Assembly: GCF_040373385.1 (NCBI RefSeq)
Contig: NZ_JBDXXH010000002.1
Coordinates: forward strand, 248,001-312,000
Reading direction: 5' to 3'
Source: Nitratidesulfovibrio sp.
GTDB lineage: Bacteria; Desulfobacterota; Desulfovibrionia; Desulfovibrionales; Desulfovibrionaceae
Length of the DNA stretch: 64,000 nt
Made by a program: the position numbers and the translations under genes. Position 1 is the first letter of the stretch; every line of letters begins with the position of its first letter. Under the pieces are notes generated by a model that was not told the origin of the DNA, ran no database searches, and saw nothing but the letters and a program-made list of their open reading frames with translations. This document shows positions 1 through 9,518 of the stretch, piece after piece.

Positions 1-620
1 TCGTGCAGGGCGTGGGCCGGGCTTTCGCCGCTGGTTACCCCGGCAGTCAGGGTGCCCGCGCGGTGCCCGGTCACGATGTCCATGGGGTGGTCGCCCACCA
101 TCAGGGCCTCGCCGGGCGAACGGCCCAGCGCGTCCAGCGCGCGCAGCAGGTGGTCCGGGTCGGGCTTCACGCTGGGCACGTCGTCGCGGGTGAGCAGGCA
201 AGGGCACAGGGTATCCACGTCGGGAAACACGGCCCGCACCGCCTCCGGGCAGTTGCGGGTCACGATGGCCACGGACACGTCCAGTGCGGCCAGCGCGGCC
301 AGCATGGGCCGGGTGAACGGAAACAGGTTGCCCCGTGCGGCGGCCTCCACCTCCACGCGGCGGATGGCGGCGTGGGCATCGGCATGCAGGGCGTCGGCGC
401 GGGCGCGGTGGCCGTGCGTTGCCAGCAGGGCCGCCACGTGGGCGATCCACTCCATTACCGGCAGGTCGCGTCTGTCAGGCAGGTCCTGCGGATGTGCGCG
501 CTGCGGCAGCTCCAGATATGGCCGCATGGCCTCTGCCACGGCGCGGCGCATCACGCCGAAATCCAGCGTGGGCGCGGCAAGGGTGCCGTCGAAATCGAAC
601 ACCACGGCGCGCACGGCCAC
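1..620 (-). CDS. HAD-family phosphatase (phosphoglycolate phosphatase-like), 3' end cut by window edge
   Basis: The reverse strand encodes a haloacid-dehalogenase hydrolase of about 206 visible residues. The start GTG at 618-620 opens a short N-terminus leading straight into the nucleophile motif VVFDFDGTL (motif I). A motif III/IV region reading VGDHPMDI follows near the visible end, with KPDPD before it, the usual layout of phosphoglycolate phosphatase-like enzymes. The substrate cannot be told. The gene starts 29 bases after the stop of the DUF3179 gene on the same strand, so the two probably share a transcript. An ATG slightly upstream lies in another frame, so the GTG start is preferred; its ribosome site is weak. 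The C-terminus lies outside the window. Confidence 0.8.
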   Translation of the reverse strand, partial: MAVRAVVFDFDGTLAAPTLDFGVMRRAVAEAMRPYLELPQRAHPQDLPDRRDLPVMEWIAHVAALLATHGHRARADALHADAHAAIRRVEVEAAARGNLFPFTRPMLAALAALDVSVAIVTRNCPEAVRAVFPDVDTLCPCLLTRDDVPSVKPDPDHLLRALDALGRSPGEALMVGDHPMDIVTGHRAGTLTAGVTSGESPAHALH

Positions 621-649
621 TCCGGTGCAATACAGCGTTCGGGGGGGCA

Positions 650-1861
650 TCACTGGAACGGGGCCAGCCCCGGCAGGTTCAACTGGGGCTTGGGCTGGAC
701 CGGCGCGGGCCAGGCATCGTTGACCGGCACCACCAGTGTTGCCGGGTGAAAGCTGGACCAGGCGAACCACATGGCGTTGACGGGTATCAACTCGTTCAGC
801 ACGGCGCCCTTCATGGGGCCGGCCTCGGCCTTGCCGTCGATGGACCATTCGCTGCCGCTCTCGGTGTCCACCAGTCGGTTGGAACTGCCTTTCTTCAGCG
901 CGAAGGTGGCGGGTTTGCCCCACACCGTGCGGTCGTACACCCGGATCACGTCCAGCCGCCTGTCCACCACGGCCAGCAGCGGCGTGGGGCCCTGGTCGAT
1001 GTTGGCCACGCCGTCCTTGCGCACGGCGGGCACGTCGATGGCCAGTTGCTGGCCCTGCATGTCCATGCCGAGGATGGGCGTCTTGGGTTTCATGCGCCTG
1101 TCCAGCTTGGGCACGGGGTGCATGATGCGGTCGTCGTCGTAATAGGTGCCGGGCAGCAGGTACGAGCCGTAGGGATCCTTGCCGTACGAACGGCGGATGG
1201 CCGTGGGGGTGGCCAGCACCCTGGCATCGGGCAGGGCGGCGCGCGCCAGCCCCCAGGTGGTCCACCAGGCGGGAATGCGTTGCAGCACCTTGCCGCGCAG
1301 GGGACCGTCGATGGCAATGCCCAGCAGTTGCGACCACAGGCTGCCGCTGGCCCTGTCGAACAGCACGGTGTTGTTGTGCAGCAGGCGCCCATCCACGCCG
1401 AAGGTGGTCATGAACCGGCCCGCCTGGCCCTTGTACGCGGCCAGCACGCCGGTGAGCGGGCTGTAGGTGATGCAGAAGGTGGCGTCGCCCACAACTTCGT
1501 TGATGACCTCGTGCCAGACCATGATGCGCTGGGGGTAGATGCGCGGGCCGTCGGGCAGGCGCACCACGAAGACCGGCTCCGGGTCCTCCAGGCTGAGGGC
1601 GGCGCTGATGGTGGTGGTGTATTCCGGGCGGTACAGGGCGGGAATGGCGTCCGGCTTGACCCCGGTTTCCAGCAGTTGCCCGGCCAGTTGCTTCAGGTCG
1701 TCGTCGGTGCGCGGACCGGCGGCGGCGGGCACCGCAAGGCACAACAGGGCGGCAAGGCAGGCCGCAATCAGGCCGATTCGCCCGATCAGGTCGATTCGTC
1801 CGATCAGCCCGGCGCGGTATGGCGGAAAGATGGCGCCGTGTGGTTGCATCCGTTGCCGCAT
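650..1861 (-). CDS. DUF3179 domain-containing secreted protein
   Basis: The protein is 403 residues. An N-terminal signal peptide (hydrophobic stretch about residues 28-46, ending AVPAAAG) is followed by a DUF3179 domain. Family-like features are the FCITYSPLTG segment (about residues 129-138), the DRASGSLWSQ stretch, the G-AIDGPLRG segment and the YGKDPYGSY segment. The function of DUF3179 is unknown; export to the periplasm is inferred. The start ATG is preceded by AGGAGA at a good distance. The signal-peptide region contains a duplicated 18-base unit, giving the repeated LIGRI residues. The gene is divergent from galE, so 1862-2098 should hold promoters for both directions. Confidence 0.85.
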   Translation of the reverse strand: MRQRMQPHGAIFPPYRAGLIGRIDLIGRIGLIAACLAALLCLAVPAAAGPRTDDDLKQLAGQLLETGVKPDAIPALYRPEYTTTISAALSLEDPEPVFVVRLPDGPRIYPQRIMVWHEVINEVVGDATFCITYSPLTGVLAAYKGQAGRFMTTFGVDGRLLHNNTVLFDRASGSLWSQLLGIAIDGPLRGKVLQRIPAWWTTWGLARAALPDARVLATPTAIRRSYGKDPYGSYLLPGTYYDDDRIMHPVPKLDRRMKPKTPILGMDMQGQQLAIDVPAVRKDGVANIDQGPTPLLAVVDRRLDVIRVYDRTVWGKPATFALKKGSSNRLVDTESGSEWSIDGKAEAGPMKGAVLNELIPVNAMWFAWSSFHPATLVVPVNDAWPAPVQPKPQLNLPGLAPFQ

Positions 1862-2098
1862 GTGTTAGGTTCTCCTTGGCTGACAGCATGTTGCGCGGGC
1901 GGATCGCCCCCGGCATGCGTGGCGGGCGCGCGACGGCGGCCTGTCCCGAAGCGTGGGCCGCAAACCATGGCCCGGAAGAGCGGCGCGCGCGGCCGATGCA
2001 TCGGCATCCGGGCAAGAATAGAGAAAACGGCGGCATGGGGCAAGGATGCCCCGTCCCGCCGGGCCACGGTGCCCTTTCGGGGCGCCTCAGGAGGAACC

Positions 2099-3154
2099 AT
2101 GGGCGAAACACCCATTTGCAACGTGCTGGTCTGCGGCGGTGCGGGCTACATTGGCTCGCACATGGTGCGGGCGCTGGTGGCGCGCGGCTGCACGCCCGTG
2201 ATCTTTGACAATCTTTCCACCGGCCATGCCGACGCCGTGGATGCCGCCGCCCCCGATTGCGGCCTGGTGCGCGGCGACCTGCTGGACCGCCAGGCCCTGC
2301 GCCGGGTGTTCGCCGAACACAGCATCGACGCGGTGATGCACTTTTCCGCCCGCAGCCTGGTGGGCGAATCGGTGCGCGAACCCGCACTGTACTACGCCAA
2401 CAACGTCACCGGCACCCTGAACCTGCTGGACGCCATGCGCGAGGCGGGCGTGCTGCGGCTGGTGTTCTCGTCCACGGCGGCGGTGTACGGCAACCCGGTT
2501 ACCGAGCGCATCGCCGAGACGCATCCGCTGGCCCCGGTGAACCCCTACGGCGCGTCCAAGCTGATGGTGGAACGCATGCTGGCCGACCATGCCACGGCCT
2601 ACGGGCTGCGCTCCGTGGCGCTGCGCTACTTCAACGCCGCAGGGGCGGACCGGGCGGGCGGCATCGGCGAATCGCATTCACCGGAAACGCACCTCATCCC
2701 CAACATCCTGCGCGCGGTGCTGGGCACGGGGCCCGCGCTCACCGTGTTCGGCAGCGACTACGACACCCCGGACGGCACCTGCGTGCGCGATTACATCCAC
2801 GTCAACGACCTGTGCGACGCGCACCTGGCCGCATTGGACAGGCTGCTGGCCGCCCCCGTGGGCACGGCGGCGCTGCAGGACGGGCTGACGGCGGAACCAG
2901 GTAAGCAGGGCGCGCTGCACTACAACCTCGGCAACGGGCAGGGGTTCACCGTGCGGCAGGTCATCGACGCGGCGGCGCGGGTGACCGGGCGCGAGGTGCC
3001 CTTTACCGTGGGGCCGCGCCGTGATGGCGACCCGGCCCGACTGGTGGCGGACAGCACGCTGGCGGGCAGGGAACTGGGCTGGACCCCGAAGGTTACCGAC
3101 ATCCGCGAGATCATCGAAACCGCCTGGGCTTGGCATAGCGACCAGAAGTACTAG
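2099..3154 (+). CDS. galE: UDP-glucose 4-epimerase
   Basis: 351 residues. This extended short-chain dehydrogenase interconverts UDP-glucose and UDP-galactose using bound NAD, supplying galactose units for surface polysaccharide. Visible motifs are the NAD-binding GGAGYIGSH near residue 13, the catalytic serine region FSSTAAVYG, the YxxxK catalytic pair in NPYGASK, and the GalE signature LRYFNAAGA. The C-terminal LGNGQGFTV and RRDGDPA segments are typical of true GalE. Length matches the family (about 330-350). The start ATG follows CAGGAGGAACC. A much longer in-frame reading upstream is only a high-GC extension and has no supporting motif. A hairpin at 3321-3350 may end the transcript. Confidence 0.96.
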   Translation: MGETPICNVLVCGGAGYIGSHMVRALVARGCTPVIFDNLSTGHADAVDAAAPDCGLVRGDLLDRQALRRVFAEHSIDAVMHFSARSLVGESVREPALYYANNVTGTLNLLDAMREAGVLRLVFSSTAAVYGNPVTERIAETHPLAPVNPYGASKLMVERMLADHATAYGLRSVALRYFNAAGADRAGGIGESHSPETHLIPNILRAVLGTGPALTVFGSDYDTPDGTCVRDYIHVNDLCDAHLAALDRLLAAPVGTAALQDGLTAEPGKQGALHYNLGNGQGFTVRQVIDAAARVTGREVPFTVGPRRDGDPARLVADSTLAGRELGWTPKVTDIREIIETAWAWHSDQKY

Positions 3155-3320
3155 GCCATCGGCGTTGCGGGCGGCCTGCCGACCATCCATGCGGTGGTGG
3201 TGCGCCGCCCTGCCACGCGACGGGGGGGCCATGTCCTCTTGCCGCGCAACGGTCCCACGGGGGGCGCATCGCCCGCCGGACTGCCCGACTGCTCCGGATG
3301 ATCCCGAAGAGTATCACAGG

Positions 3321-3350
3321 ACGCCTCCGTCGCATCTGCAACGGGGGCGT
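3321..3350 (+). terminator. Hairpin downstream of galE
   Basis: Ten-base arms (ACGCCTCCGT and ACGGGGGCGT, one G-T wobble) flank a ten-base loop and are followed by a short T-containing stretch. This fits a factor-independent terminator for galE, although the T tract is poor. The surrounding gap 3155-3432 holds no gene that I can support. Confidence 0.5.
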
Positions 3351-3432
3351 TTCCGTTGGAGGTGGCGGCGGGGCAATACCCCGTCGTACCGGGTGATGTT
3401 CCTTTTTCGCGGGGGGAGTGCTACACGGAAGT

Positions 3433-4830
3433 ATGCGCTCCTTTACCAGATTGTCCGCAACCTGTCCGTCCTCAGTCAACCATGGTGAAAAACGGTGCCC
3501 CTGCGGCGCGCAGGCGGGGCGTGGCGCGTTTGCCCGCGTGTGGCGATGGAGGGGGGCTTTCCCTGCGCTGCTGCCGCTGGCCGTGCTGTTTGGCATCACG
3601 TTGCCGCTGGCCGGGTGCGGCGAATCGCCCCCAGTCGCTTCGGCACCGCGCACGGTGCAGGCGGAAACGGTGGTGCTGGCCGCGCGTGAGGCCGTGACCT
3701 GTCGTGCCTTTGCGGCCACGGTACGTGCCCGCCGGGTGGTAACGCTGGCGGCCAAGGGCGCGGGCGCTGTGGGGGCGGTGTATGCCGAGGAAGGGGCGTT
3801 GCTGGCCCCCGGTGCCCCCATATTGCAGGTGGACGACACGGAACTGGCCGAGCGCGTGGCCGCCACCCGGTCGGAACGGCAGGCGGCGGAGCGCCAGCGC
3901 GACGCGGCGGCGGCCCGGCTGGCCTATGCCGCCGCCAATCTTGTCCGCACGACCGAACTGGTCCGCACCGGCGGCGTCAGCCGCGACGACTTCGACCGGG
4001 CCATCGCCGAGCATGGCGCCCTGCGCGAGGAGACCGCCGCGCTGGAGGGCCGCATTGTTGCCCTGCGCCATCAGGAGCGCGAACTGGAAGCAACGCGCGG
4101 CTACAGCCGCCTGACCAGCCCGGTGCGCGGGGTGCTGGCGCGCCGCCTGGCCGATGCGGGCACCTTCGTGGCTGCCGGGCAGGCCCTGGCGCAGGTGGAC
4201 GACCTTTCCGGTCCCGTGGACCTGGTGGCCGCCGTGGACGAGGGACTGCTGCCGCTGGTGCGCCAGGACCAGCCCGTGCTGGTGGAGGTGCCCGCCCTCA
4301 CGTCCGTTCCGGTACCCGCCCCGGCGGCAGGGTCCCCTCAGCTTTCCGCTCCCCCGCAGTCCGTGCGGGACGCTCGCGTGGCCGCCGTGGTGACTTCGGT
4401 GGACGCGGCCACCCGCACCTTCACCCTCAAGGCGCAATTGCCGCAGGACATGGTGCGGGCGGGCGCGCGTACCGGCATGTTCGGTCGGGTGCTGCTGTCT
4501 ACCGGTCATGCATCGCGCCTGCTGCTGCCCGCCGCCGCCGTGGTGCGGCGCGGTGATCTGGATGTGGTCTTCGTGGCGGACGCGGGCGGCGTGCTGCGGC
4601 TGCGCCCGGTGCGGCTGGGCCAGCGCTGGCACGGGCTGGAACGGACGGACGGACTGTGGCTGCTGCCCCTGCCATCGGGTGACGGGTTCGGTGATGGGTC
4701 AGGTGAGAAAGCGGGCGCACCTTCGGGCGTGCTGCTGGACGTGACGGCGGGCCTTGCCCCCGGCGACCGCGTGGTGACCAATCCTGCCCCCGATCTGGCC
4801 GACGGCGACCGGCTGGCCGCGCAAGGGTAG
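3433..4830 (+). CDS. RND efflux periplasmic adaptor (membrane fusion lipoprotein)
   Basis: About 465 residues from the ATG at 3433; a GTG at 3418 in the same frame is an alternative. A long basic N-terminus leads to a hydrophobic segment ending LAGC, a lipobox, so the mature protein should be a lipid-anchored periplasmic adaptor. A biotinyl-lipoyl-like half (GAVGAVYAEEGALLAPGAPI) is followed by an alpha-helical hairpin rich in Ala, Arg and Glu (about residues 125-205), the second lipoyl half (SPVRGVLARRLADAGTFV) and a beta-barrel region. It bridges the inner-membrane RND pump encoded 12 bases downstream and an outer-membrane channel not present here. The substrate is unknown. Confidence 0.9.
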   Translation: MRSFTRLSATCPSSVNHGEKRCPCGAQAGRGAFARVWRWRGAFPALLPLAVLFGITLPLAGCGESPPVASAPRTVQAETVVLAAREAVTCRAFAATVRARRVVTLAAKGAGAVGAVYAEEGALLAPGAPILQVDDTELAERVAATRSERQAAERQRDAAAARLAYAAANLVRTTELVRTGGVSRDDFDRAIAEHGALREETAALEGRIVALRHQERELEATRGYSRLTSPVRGVLARRLADAGTFVAAGQALAQVDDLSGPVDLVAAVDEGLLPLVRQDQPVLVEVPALTSVPVPAPAAGSPQLSAPPQSVRDARVAAVVTSVDAATRTFTLKAQLPQDMVRAGARTGMFGRVLLSTGHASRLLLPAAAVVRRGDLDVVFVADAGGVLRLRPVRLGQRWHGLERTDGLWLLPLPSGDGFGDGSGEKAGAPSGVLLDVTAGLAPGDRVVTNPAPDLADGDRLAAQG

Positions 4831-4842
4831 AGGGGCGCGGCC

Positions 4843-7800
4843 ATGCACGACGATCCTCATTCCCCGCCCCCGTCATCCCCCCCGTCATTGCCCGCACCCT
4901 CGCACGGGCACGGCCTGCTCGGCGCCATCACCGGCGCGCTGGTGGATTCGCGGCTGGTGCCGCTGCTGATCCTGGGCGCGCTGCTGCTGGGCATCACGGC
5001 CATTCTGCTGACCCCCAGCGAGGAAGAACCGCAGATCATCGTGCCCATGATCGACATCCACGTGCGCATGCCGGGGGCCACCCCGGCGGAAGTGGAGACG
5101 CGCGTGGTCGGCCCCATGGAAAAGCTGCTGTGGGAGATTCCCGGCGTGGAGTACGTCTACTCCACCTCCATGGACGGCGAGGCCATGGCCATCGTGCGCT
5201 TCAAGGTGGGGGAAGACCCGGAGCGCAGCCTTATCCGCACCTATGGCAAGCTGTACCAGCATCTGGACTGGATACCCCCCGGCTGTTCGCAGCCCCTGCT
5301 GAAGCCCCGCTCCATCGACGACGTGCCGGTGATGGCCCTGACCTTCGCCAGCGCCACGCGCGGCGCGCGCGACCTGCGGGCCGTGGCCCTGCTGGTGAAC
5401 GACGCGGTGCGTGCCCTGCCAGGCGTGGCCCAGACCAGCATCACCGGCGGCCTGCGGCGCGAGGTGGCCGTGCAGCCCGACCCGCAGCGGTTGCGTGCCG
5501 TGGGGCTGGACTTGGCCGGGCTGGCGCAGGCGCTGGGCGCGCGCAATCAGGCCGCGCTGGCGGGCGAAATGGTGGCGGGCGGGCACGCCTTTTCCGTGCG
5601 GCTGGACGGTTTTCTGCGCACCCCGCAAGAGGTGGCCGAAACCGTGGTGGCCGTGGCGGACGGACGCCCCGTGCTGCTGCGCGACGTGGCCGCCATCAGC
5701 GACGAGCAGCCGGAGCCGGACCAGTACGTGTTTGCCGCCGCAGGCCCCGCCGCGCACCTCAAGAAGATCGGCCTGCCACAGGGACGCATGCTGCCCGCCG
5801 TCACCCTGTCCGTGGCCAAGCGGCCCGGCGTCAACGCGCACGACCTGACCCTTGCGGTGCGCAAGGTGGTGGACGACCGGCGCGGGGTGGACATTCCGCC
5901 CGACGTGGAGGTGCTGGTCACCCGCGACTACGGGGCCACGGCGCAGGCCAAGGCCGACGAACTGCTGGAACACCTGCTGCTGGCCGCCGTTTCGGTGGGG
6001 GGTATCGTGGCGCTGTTCCTGGGGCTGCGGGCCAGCGTGGTGGTGATGGTGGCGGTGCCGGTGACCCTGGCGGTCACCCTGGCCACCTACTACCTGCTGG
6101 GCTACACCCTGAACCGGGTCACCCTGTTCGCGCTCATCTTCTGCATCGGGATACTGGTGGACGACCCCATCGTGGACGTGGAGAACATCGTCCGCCATCT
6201 GCGCCTGCCGGGCAACGACAAGCGCCCCCTGCGCACCGTGGTGGTGGAGGCGGTGAACGAGGTGCGCGCCCCGCTGGTGCTGGCCACGTTCACGGTCATC
6301 GCGGCCATCATGCCCATGGCCTTCGTGGGCGGGTTGATGGGGCCGTACATGCGGCCCATGCCGGTGGGGGCATCGGTGGCCATGCTGCTGTCCATGGCCG
6401 TGGCCTTCGGCATCACCCCGTGGACGGCGCGGCACGTGCTGCGCCCCGGCGGCAGCGAGCAAGGGCATGGACACGGGCATGGCGAGGGGCCGGAGGACTG
6501 GGGCACTCGCCAGTACCGCCGCCTGATGGGCATGCTGCTGCACGCCCCGCATCGGCGCTGGCTGTTCCTGGGCGGCGTGACCGCGCTGCTGGTGCTGGCC
6601 TGTTCGCTGGTGCCGCTGCGGGCGGTGATGGTCAAGATGCTGCCCTTCGACAACAAGAGCGAATTCCAGGTGGTGGTGGACATGCCCACGGGCACCCCGC
6701 TGGAGGCCACTGCCCGCGCCGCCGCCGACATGGCCGACGTGCTGTTGTCCATGCCGGAGGTGACCGACTGCCAGGTCTACGCGGGCACCGCCGCGCCGTT
6801 CACCTTCAGCGGGCTGATCCGCCACTACTACCTGCGCGCCGGGCAGGAAATGGCCGACGTGCAGGTGAACCTGGCGGACAAGGGCCAGCGCAAGGCCGCC
6901 AGCCACGACATCGCCAAGCGGGCGCGGGAACTGCTGGCTAAGGTGGCCGCGCGCCACGGGGCGCGCATCAAGGTGGTGGAGGTGCCCCCCGGACCTCCGG
7001 TGCTGCAAACGCTGGTGGCGGAAATCTACGGGCCGGACGAGGCCGGGCGGCTGCGCGTGGCGGAACAGGTGAAGGGCGTGTTTGCCGCGACGCCCAGCGT
7101 GGTGGACGTGGACTGGTACGTCAGCGACCCGCGCCGCGAGCAGCGCATCGTCATCGAGCCGGACAAGGCGGCGCTGGCAGGGGTGTCGCCCGAACGGGCG
7201 CTCCAGGTGGTGCAGGCGGCCATCGGCGGGGTGACCGCAGGCCTGCTGCACGACCCGGACGCGCGCGAGGACGTGCCGGTGGTGGTGCGCCTGCCGCGCG
7301 AGCGCCGGGCCGTACCGCCCGACCTTGCCGCCCTGCACGTGTCGGCGGATGCCGGACGCGGCGGCGCGCAGGTGCCGCTTTCCGCCTTTGCCCGCATCGA
7401 GGAACGCATCCAGCCGCGTGCCATCTATCACAAGAATCTGCAACCGGTGGTCTACGTCACCGCCGACATGGCCGGGGCGGAAGAAAGCCCCCCCTACGCC
7501 ATGGCCCGCATCGACGCGGCCCTGCGCGAACTGGGCGACAAGGGCGAGGGCGCATGGCAGCGCCACACCGGGGCGCGGCTGGACACCCTGTACACCCGCC
7601 AGCCGGAATCGCAGCGCGGGTTCAGCCTGAAATGGGACGGTGAATGGCAGATCACCTACGAGGTGTTCCGTGACATGGGTGTGGCCTTCGCCGCCGTCAT
7701 GGTGCTGGTGTACATGCTCACGGTGGGGTGGTTCGGCTCGTACACCACGCCCATCGCCATCATGTCGCCCATACCGCTTTCGCTCATCGGCATCATTCCG

Positions 7801-8157
7801 GCGCACGCGGCGCTGGGGGCGTTCTTTACTGCCACGTCCATGATCGGGTTCATCGCCGGGGCGGGCATCGTGGTGCGCAATTCCATCATTCTTGTGGACT
7901 TCATCGAACTGCGCCGGGCAGAGGGCGCGCCGCTGGACGTGGCGGTGGTGGAAGCCGGGGCGGTGCGCTTCCGGCCCATGCTGCTGACGGCGCTGTCGGT
8001 GGTGGCCGGGGCCTTCGTCATCCTGTTCGACCCCATCTTTCAGGGGCTGGCCATCTCGCTGCTGGCGGGCGAGGTGGCGGCCACGGTGTTTTCGCGCATG
8101 GTGGTGCCGGTGCTGTACTACCTCGACCAGCATCGCAGGAACCCGGCGGGCGGGTAG
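4843..8157 (+). CDS. RND family efflux transporter permease
   Basis: 1104 residues, within the AcrB/HAE size range. It is a proton-driven inner-membrane pump working with the adaptor just upstream (12-base gap; ribosome site AGAGGGGCG). There is a proline- and serine-rich N-terminal cytoplasmic stretch, then the first membrane segment and porter loop. The TM4 segment GILVDDPIVDVENIV carries the adjacent aspartates needed for proton relay. Internal duplication is visible: a second membrane domain begins near residue 940 (VAFAAVMVLVYMLTVGW), and SLIGIIPAHAALG and IVVRNSIILVDF are typical RND segments. A His/Gly-rich linker (HGHGHGEG) follows the first half and could bind metal, but drug versus metal export cannot be told. 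Confidence 0.94.
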   Translation: MHDDPHSPPPSSPPSLPAPSHGHGLLGAITGALVDSRLVPLLILGALLLGITAILLTPSEEEPQIIVPMIDIHVRMPGATPAEVETRVVGPMEKLLWEIPGVEYVYSTSMDGEAMAIVRFKVGEDPERSLIRTYGKLYQHLDWIPPGCSQPLLKPRSIDDVPVMALTFASATRGARDLRAVALLVNDAVRALPGVAQTSITGGLRREVAVQPDPQRLRAVGLDLAGLAQALGARNQAALAGEMVAGGHAFSVRLDGFLRTPQEVAETVVAVADGRPVLLRDVAAISDEQPEPDQYVFAAAGPAAHLKKIGLPQGRMLPAVTLSVAKRPGVNAHDLTLAVRKVVDDRRGVDIPPDVEVLVTRDYGATAQAKADELLEHLLLAAVSVGGIVALFLGLRASVVVMVAVPVTLAVTLATYYLLGYTLNRVTLFALIFCIGILVDDPIVDVENIVRHLRLPGNDKRPLRTVVVEAVNEVRAPLVLATFTVIAAIMPMAFVGGLMGPYMRPMPVGASVAMLLSMAVAFGITPWTARHVLRPGGSEQGHGHGHGEGPEDWGTRQYRRLMGMLLHAPHRRWLFLGGVTALLVLACSLVPLRAVMVKMLPFDNKSEFQVVVDMPTGTPLEATARAAADMADVLLSMPEVTDCQVYAGTAAPFTFSGLIRHYYLRAGQEMADVQVNLADKGQRKAASHDIAKRARELLAKVAARHGARIKVVEVPPGPPVLQTLVAEIYGPDEAGRLRVAEQVKGVFAATPSVVDVDWYVSDPRREQRIVIEPDKAALAGVSPERALQVVQAAIGGVTAGLLHDPDAREDVPVVVRLPRERRAVPPDLAALHVSADAGRGGAQVPLSAFARIEERIQPRAIYHKNLQPVVYVTADMAGAEESPPYAMARIDAALRELGDKGEGAWQRHTGARLDTLYTRQPESQRGFSLKWDGEWQITYEVFRDMGVAFAAVMVLVYMLTVGWFGSYTTPIAIMSPIPLSLIGIIPAHAALGAFFTATSMIGFIAGAGIVVRNSIILVDFIELRRAEGAPLDVAVVEAGAVRFRPMLLTALSVVAGAFVILFDPIFQGLAISLLAGEVAATVFSRMVVPVLYYLDQHRRNPAGG

Positions 8158-8180
8158 GGGAGAGCCGCCTGCGAACGAAA

Positions 8181-8230
8181 GCCGCCCGCACGGCCCTGCC
8201 GATTGATGGCTGGGGGATCGTGCGGGCGGT
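8181..8230. terminator. Bidirectional terminator between RND operon and lpxB
   Basis: GCCGCCCGCACG (8181-8192) pairs with CGTGCGGGCGGT (8219-8230), an 11-12 bp stem, followed by a T-rich stretch on the + strand (TTTGTTGCGTTTG). It sits between converging genes, so it can serve both the rightward RND operon and leftward lpxB. Confidence 0.75.
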
Positions 8231-8263
8231 TTGTTGCGTTTGAAAACGTGCGGTTCGGTGAAA

Positions 8264-9511
8264 TCAGGTGCGAACAGGCGGGGCGGCCATCTCTTCCAGA
8301 ATGATCCGCGCGGCGGCGTCGGCGGCTCCGGGCGGTCCGCAGCGGCGGCGCAGGTCGGCAAGGTCGGCGCGCACGCGGTCCAGTTCGCCGGGGGTGCCCA
8401 GCCAGCGCAAGGCATGGTGGGCCAGCACGGCGCCGTCGGCGTTCTCCTGCAACAGTTCGGGGAACACCTCGCGGTTCAGCACAAGGTTGGGCAGGCTGAC
8501 CCACTGGACCTTCACCAGCCGCTTGCCCAGCCAGTACGAGAACGGCGACACCCGGTAGGCCACCAGCGTGGGCACGCCCAGCAGGGCCGTTTCCAGCGTG
8601 GCCGTGCCGGACGCGGCCAGCAGCAGCTGGCAGGTGCGCAGGGTGGCGTAGCGGTCGTCCGGCGATTCGATGGTCAGGGGCACGTCGGCGGGCCACAGGG
8701 CGCGCAAGGCGTCCTCGGTCACGTTGGGGGCGCGCACACAGTGAAAGGACAGGCCGGGGCGACTTTCCAGCAGCAGCCGGGCGGCCTTGCCGTATTCCGG
8801 CATCAGCGCCTCGATCTCCTTGCGGCGGCTGCCGGGCATCAGGCCGATGCGCCCCGGCACGGGGGCGATGGCGTCCAGCCGCTGCCAGTCCATCATGTCC
8901 AGCAGCGGGTTGCCCACGTAGTCCACGTCCATGCCGTGGTGGCGGTAGAACTCCACCTCGAAGGGCAGGATGCAGATCATCCGGCGGATGTGACGGCGGA
9001 TGAAGTTGACCCGCCCGGTGCGCCACGCCCAGATCTTGGGGCTGATGTAGTAATGCACCGGAATGCCCAGTGCGTGGGCGGCCCTGGCGATGCGGAAGTT
9101 GAATTCCGGCGCGTCGATGAGCACCACGGCGTCGGGCCTGCGCGCGGCCAGTTCCGCCTTGATGCGGCGCAGCATGCCGAGGATGCGCGGCAGGTAGCCC
9201 AACACCTCGGTAATGCCCATCACGGACAGGTCTTCCACCCGCAAGATGGCATCCTGCCCGGCCTCGCGCAGGTGCGGGCCGCCCATGCCGATGCAGCGCA
9301 ACGCCGGATCGCGGCGGCGCAGGGCTTCCAGCAGTCGGCCGCCGTGCATGTCGCCGGAAAGTTCACCGGCGTTGATCCACACGGTGCGCGGCGGGGTGCC
9401 GGGGGCAGCACCGGACGCTGCGCCAGACGCTACGCCGGACGCTGCTCCGGAGGTTGCGCCGGACACGGCAGCTTCGGCTTGGTGCAGGGAAGGCTGGGGG
9501 GTGACCGTCAT
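8264..9511 (-). CDS. lpxB: Lipid-A-disaccharide synthase
   Basis: 415 residues. It joins UDP-2,3-diacylglucosamine and lipid X to make the lipid A disaccharide at the inner face of the cytoplasmic membrane. Visible signatures are INAGELSGDMHGG near residue 46, PKIWAWR, YVGNPLLD, PGSRRKEI and the C-terminal SGTATLE segment, all typical of LpxB. The core matches the usual length of about 380. The first 40 residues are an extra low-complexity stretch of repeated SGA/SGV units with no family counterpart. The gene ends a leftward cluster and starts 7 bases after the gate-domain gene stop, implying one operon with rfbBD. Confidence 0.95.
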   Translation of the reverse strand: MTVTPQPSLHQAEAAVSGATSGAASGVASGAASGAAPGTPPRTVWINAGELSGDMHGGRLLEALRRRDPALRCIGMGGPHLREAGQDAILRVEDLSVMGITEVLGYLPRILGMLRRIKAELAARRPDAVVLIDAPEFNFRIARAAHALGIPVHYYISPKIWAWRTGRVNFIRRHIRRMICILPFEVEFYRHHGMDVDYVGNPLLDMMDWQRLDAIAPVPGRIGLMPGSRRKEIEALMPEYGKAARLLLESRPGLSFHCVRAPNVTEDALRALWPADVPLTIESPDDRYATLRTCQLLLAASGTATLETALLGVPTLVAYRVSPFSYWLGKRLVKVQWVSLPNLVLNREVFPELLQENADGAVLAHHALRWLGTPGELDRVRADLADLRRRCGPPGAADAAARIILEEMAAPPVRT

Positions 9512-9518
9512 GCGCCGC

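Noticed and set aside
335..2098. In-frame N-terminal extension of galE of over 500 codons
   Set aside because: Runs antisense through the DUF3179 gene; the galE start at 2099 has an ideal ribosome site and matches family length.
3481..3697. Alternative start of the RND adaptor in another frame (ATG at 3481)
   Set aside because: That frame lacks the lipobox and the adaptor domains; the frame starting at 3433 has both without a frameshift.
4885..8415. Very long open frame on the reverse strand over the RND permease gene
   Set aside because: His/Gln/Gly-rich translation typical of the antisense of GC-rich coding DNA; the + strand gene has full family motifs.
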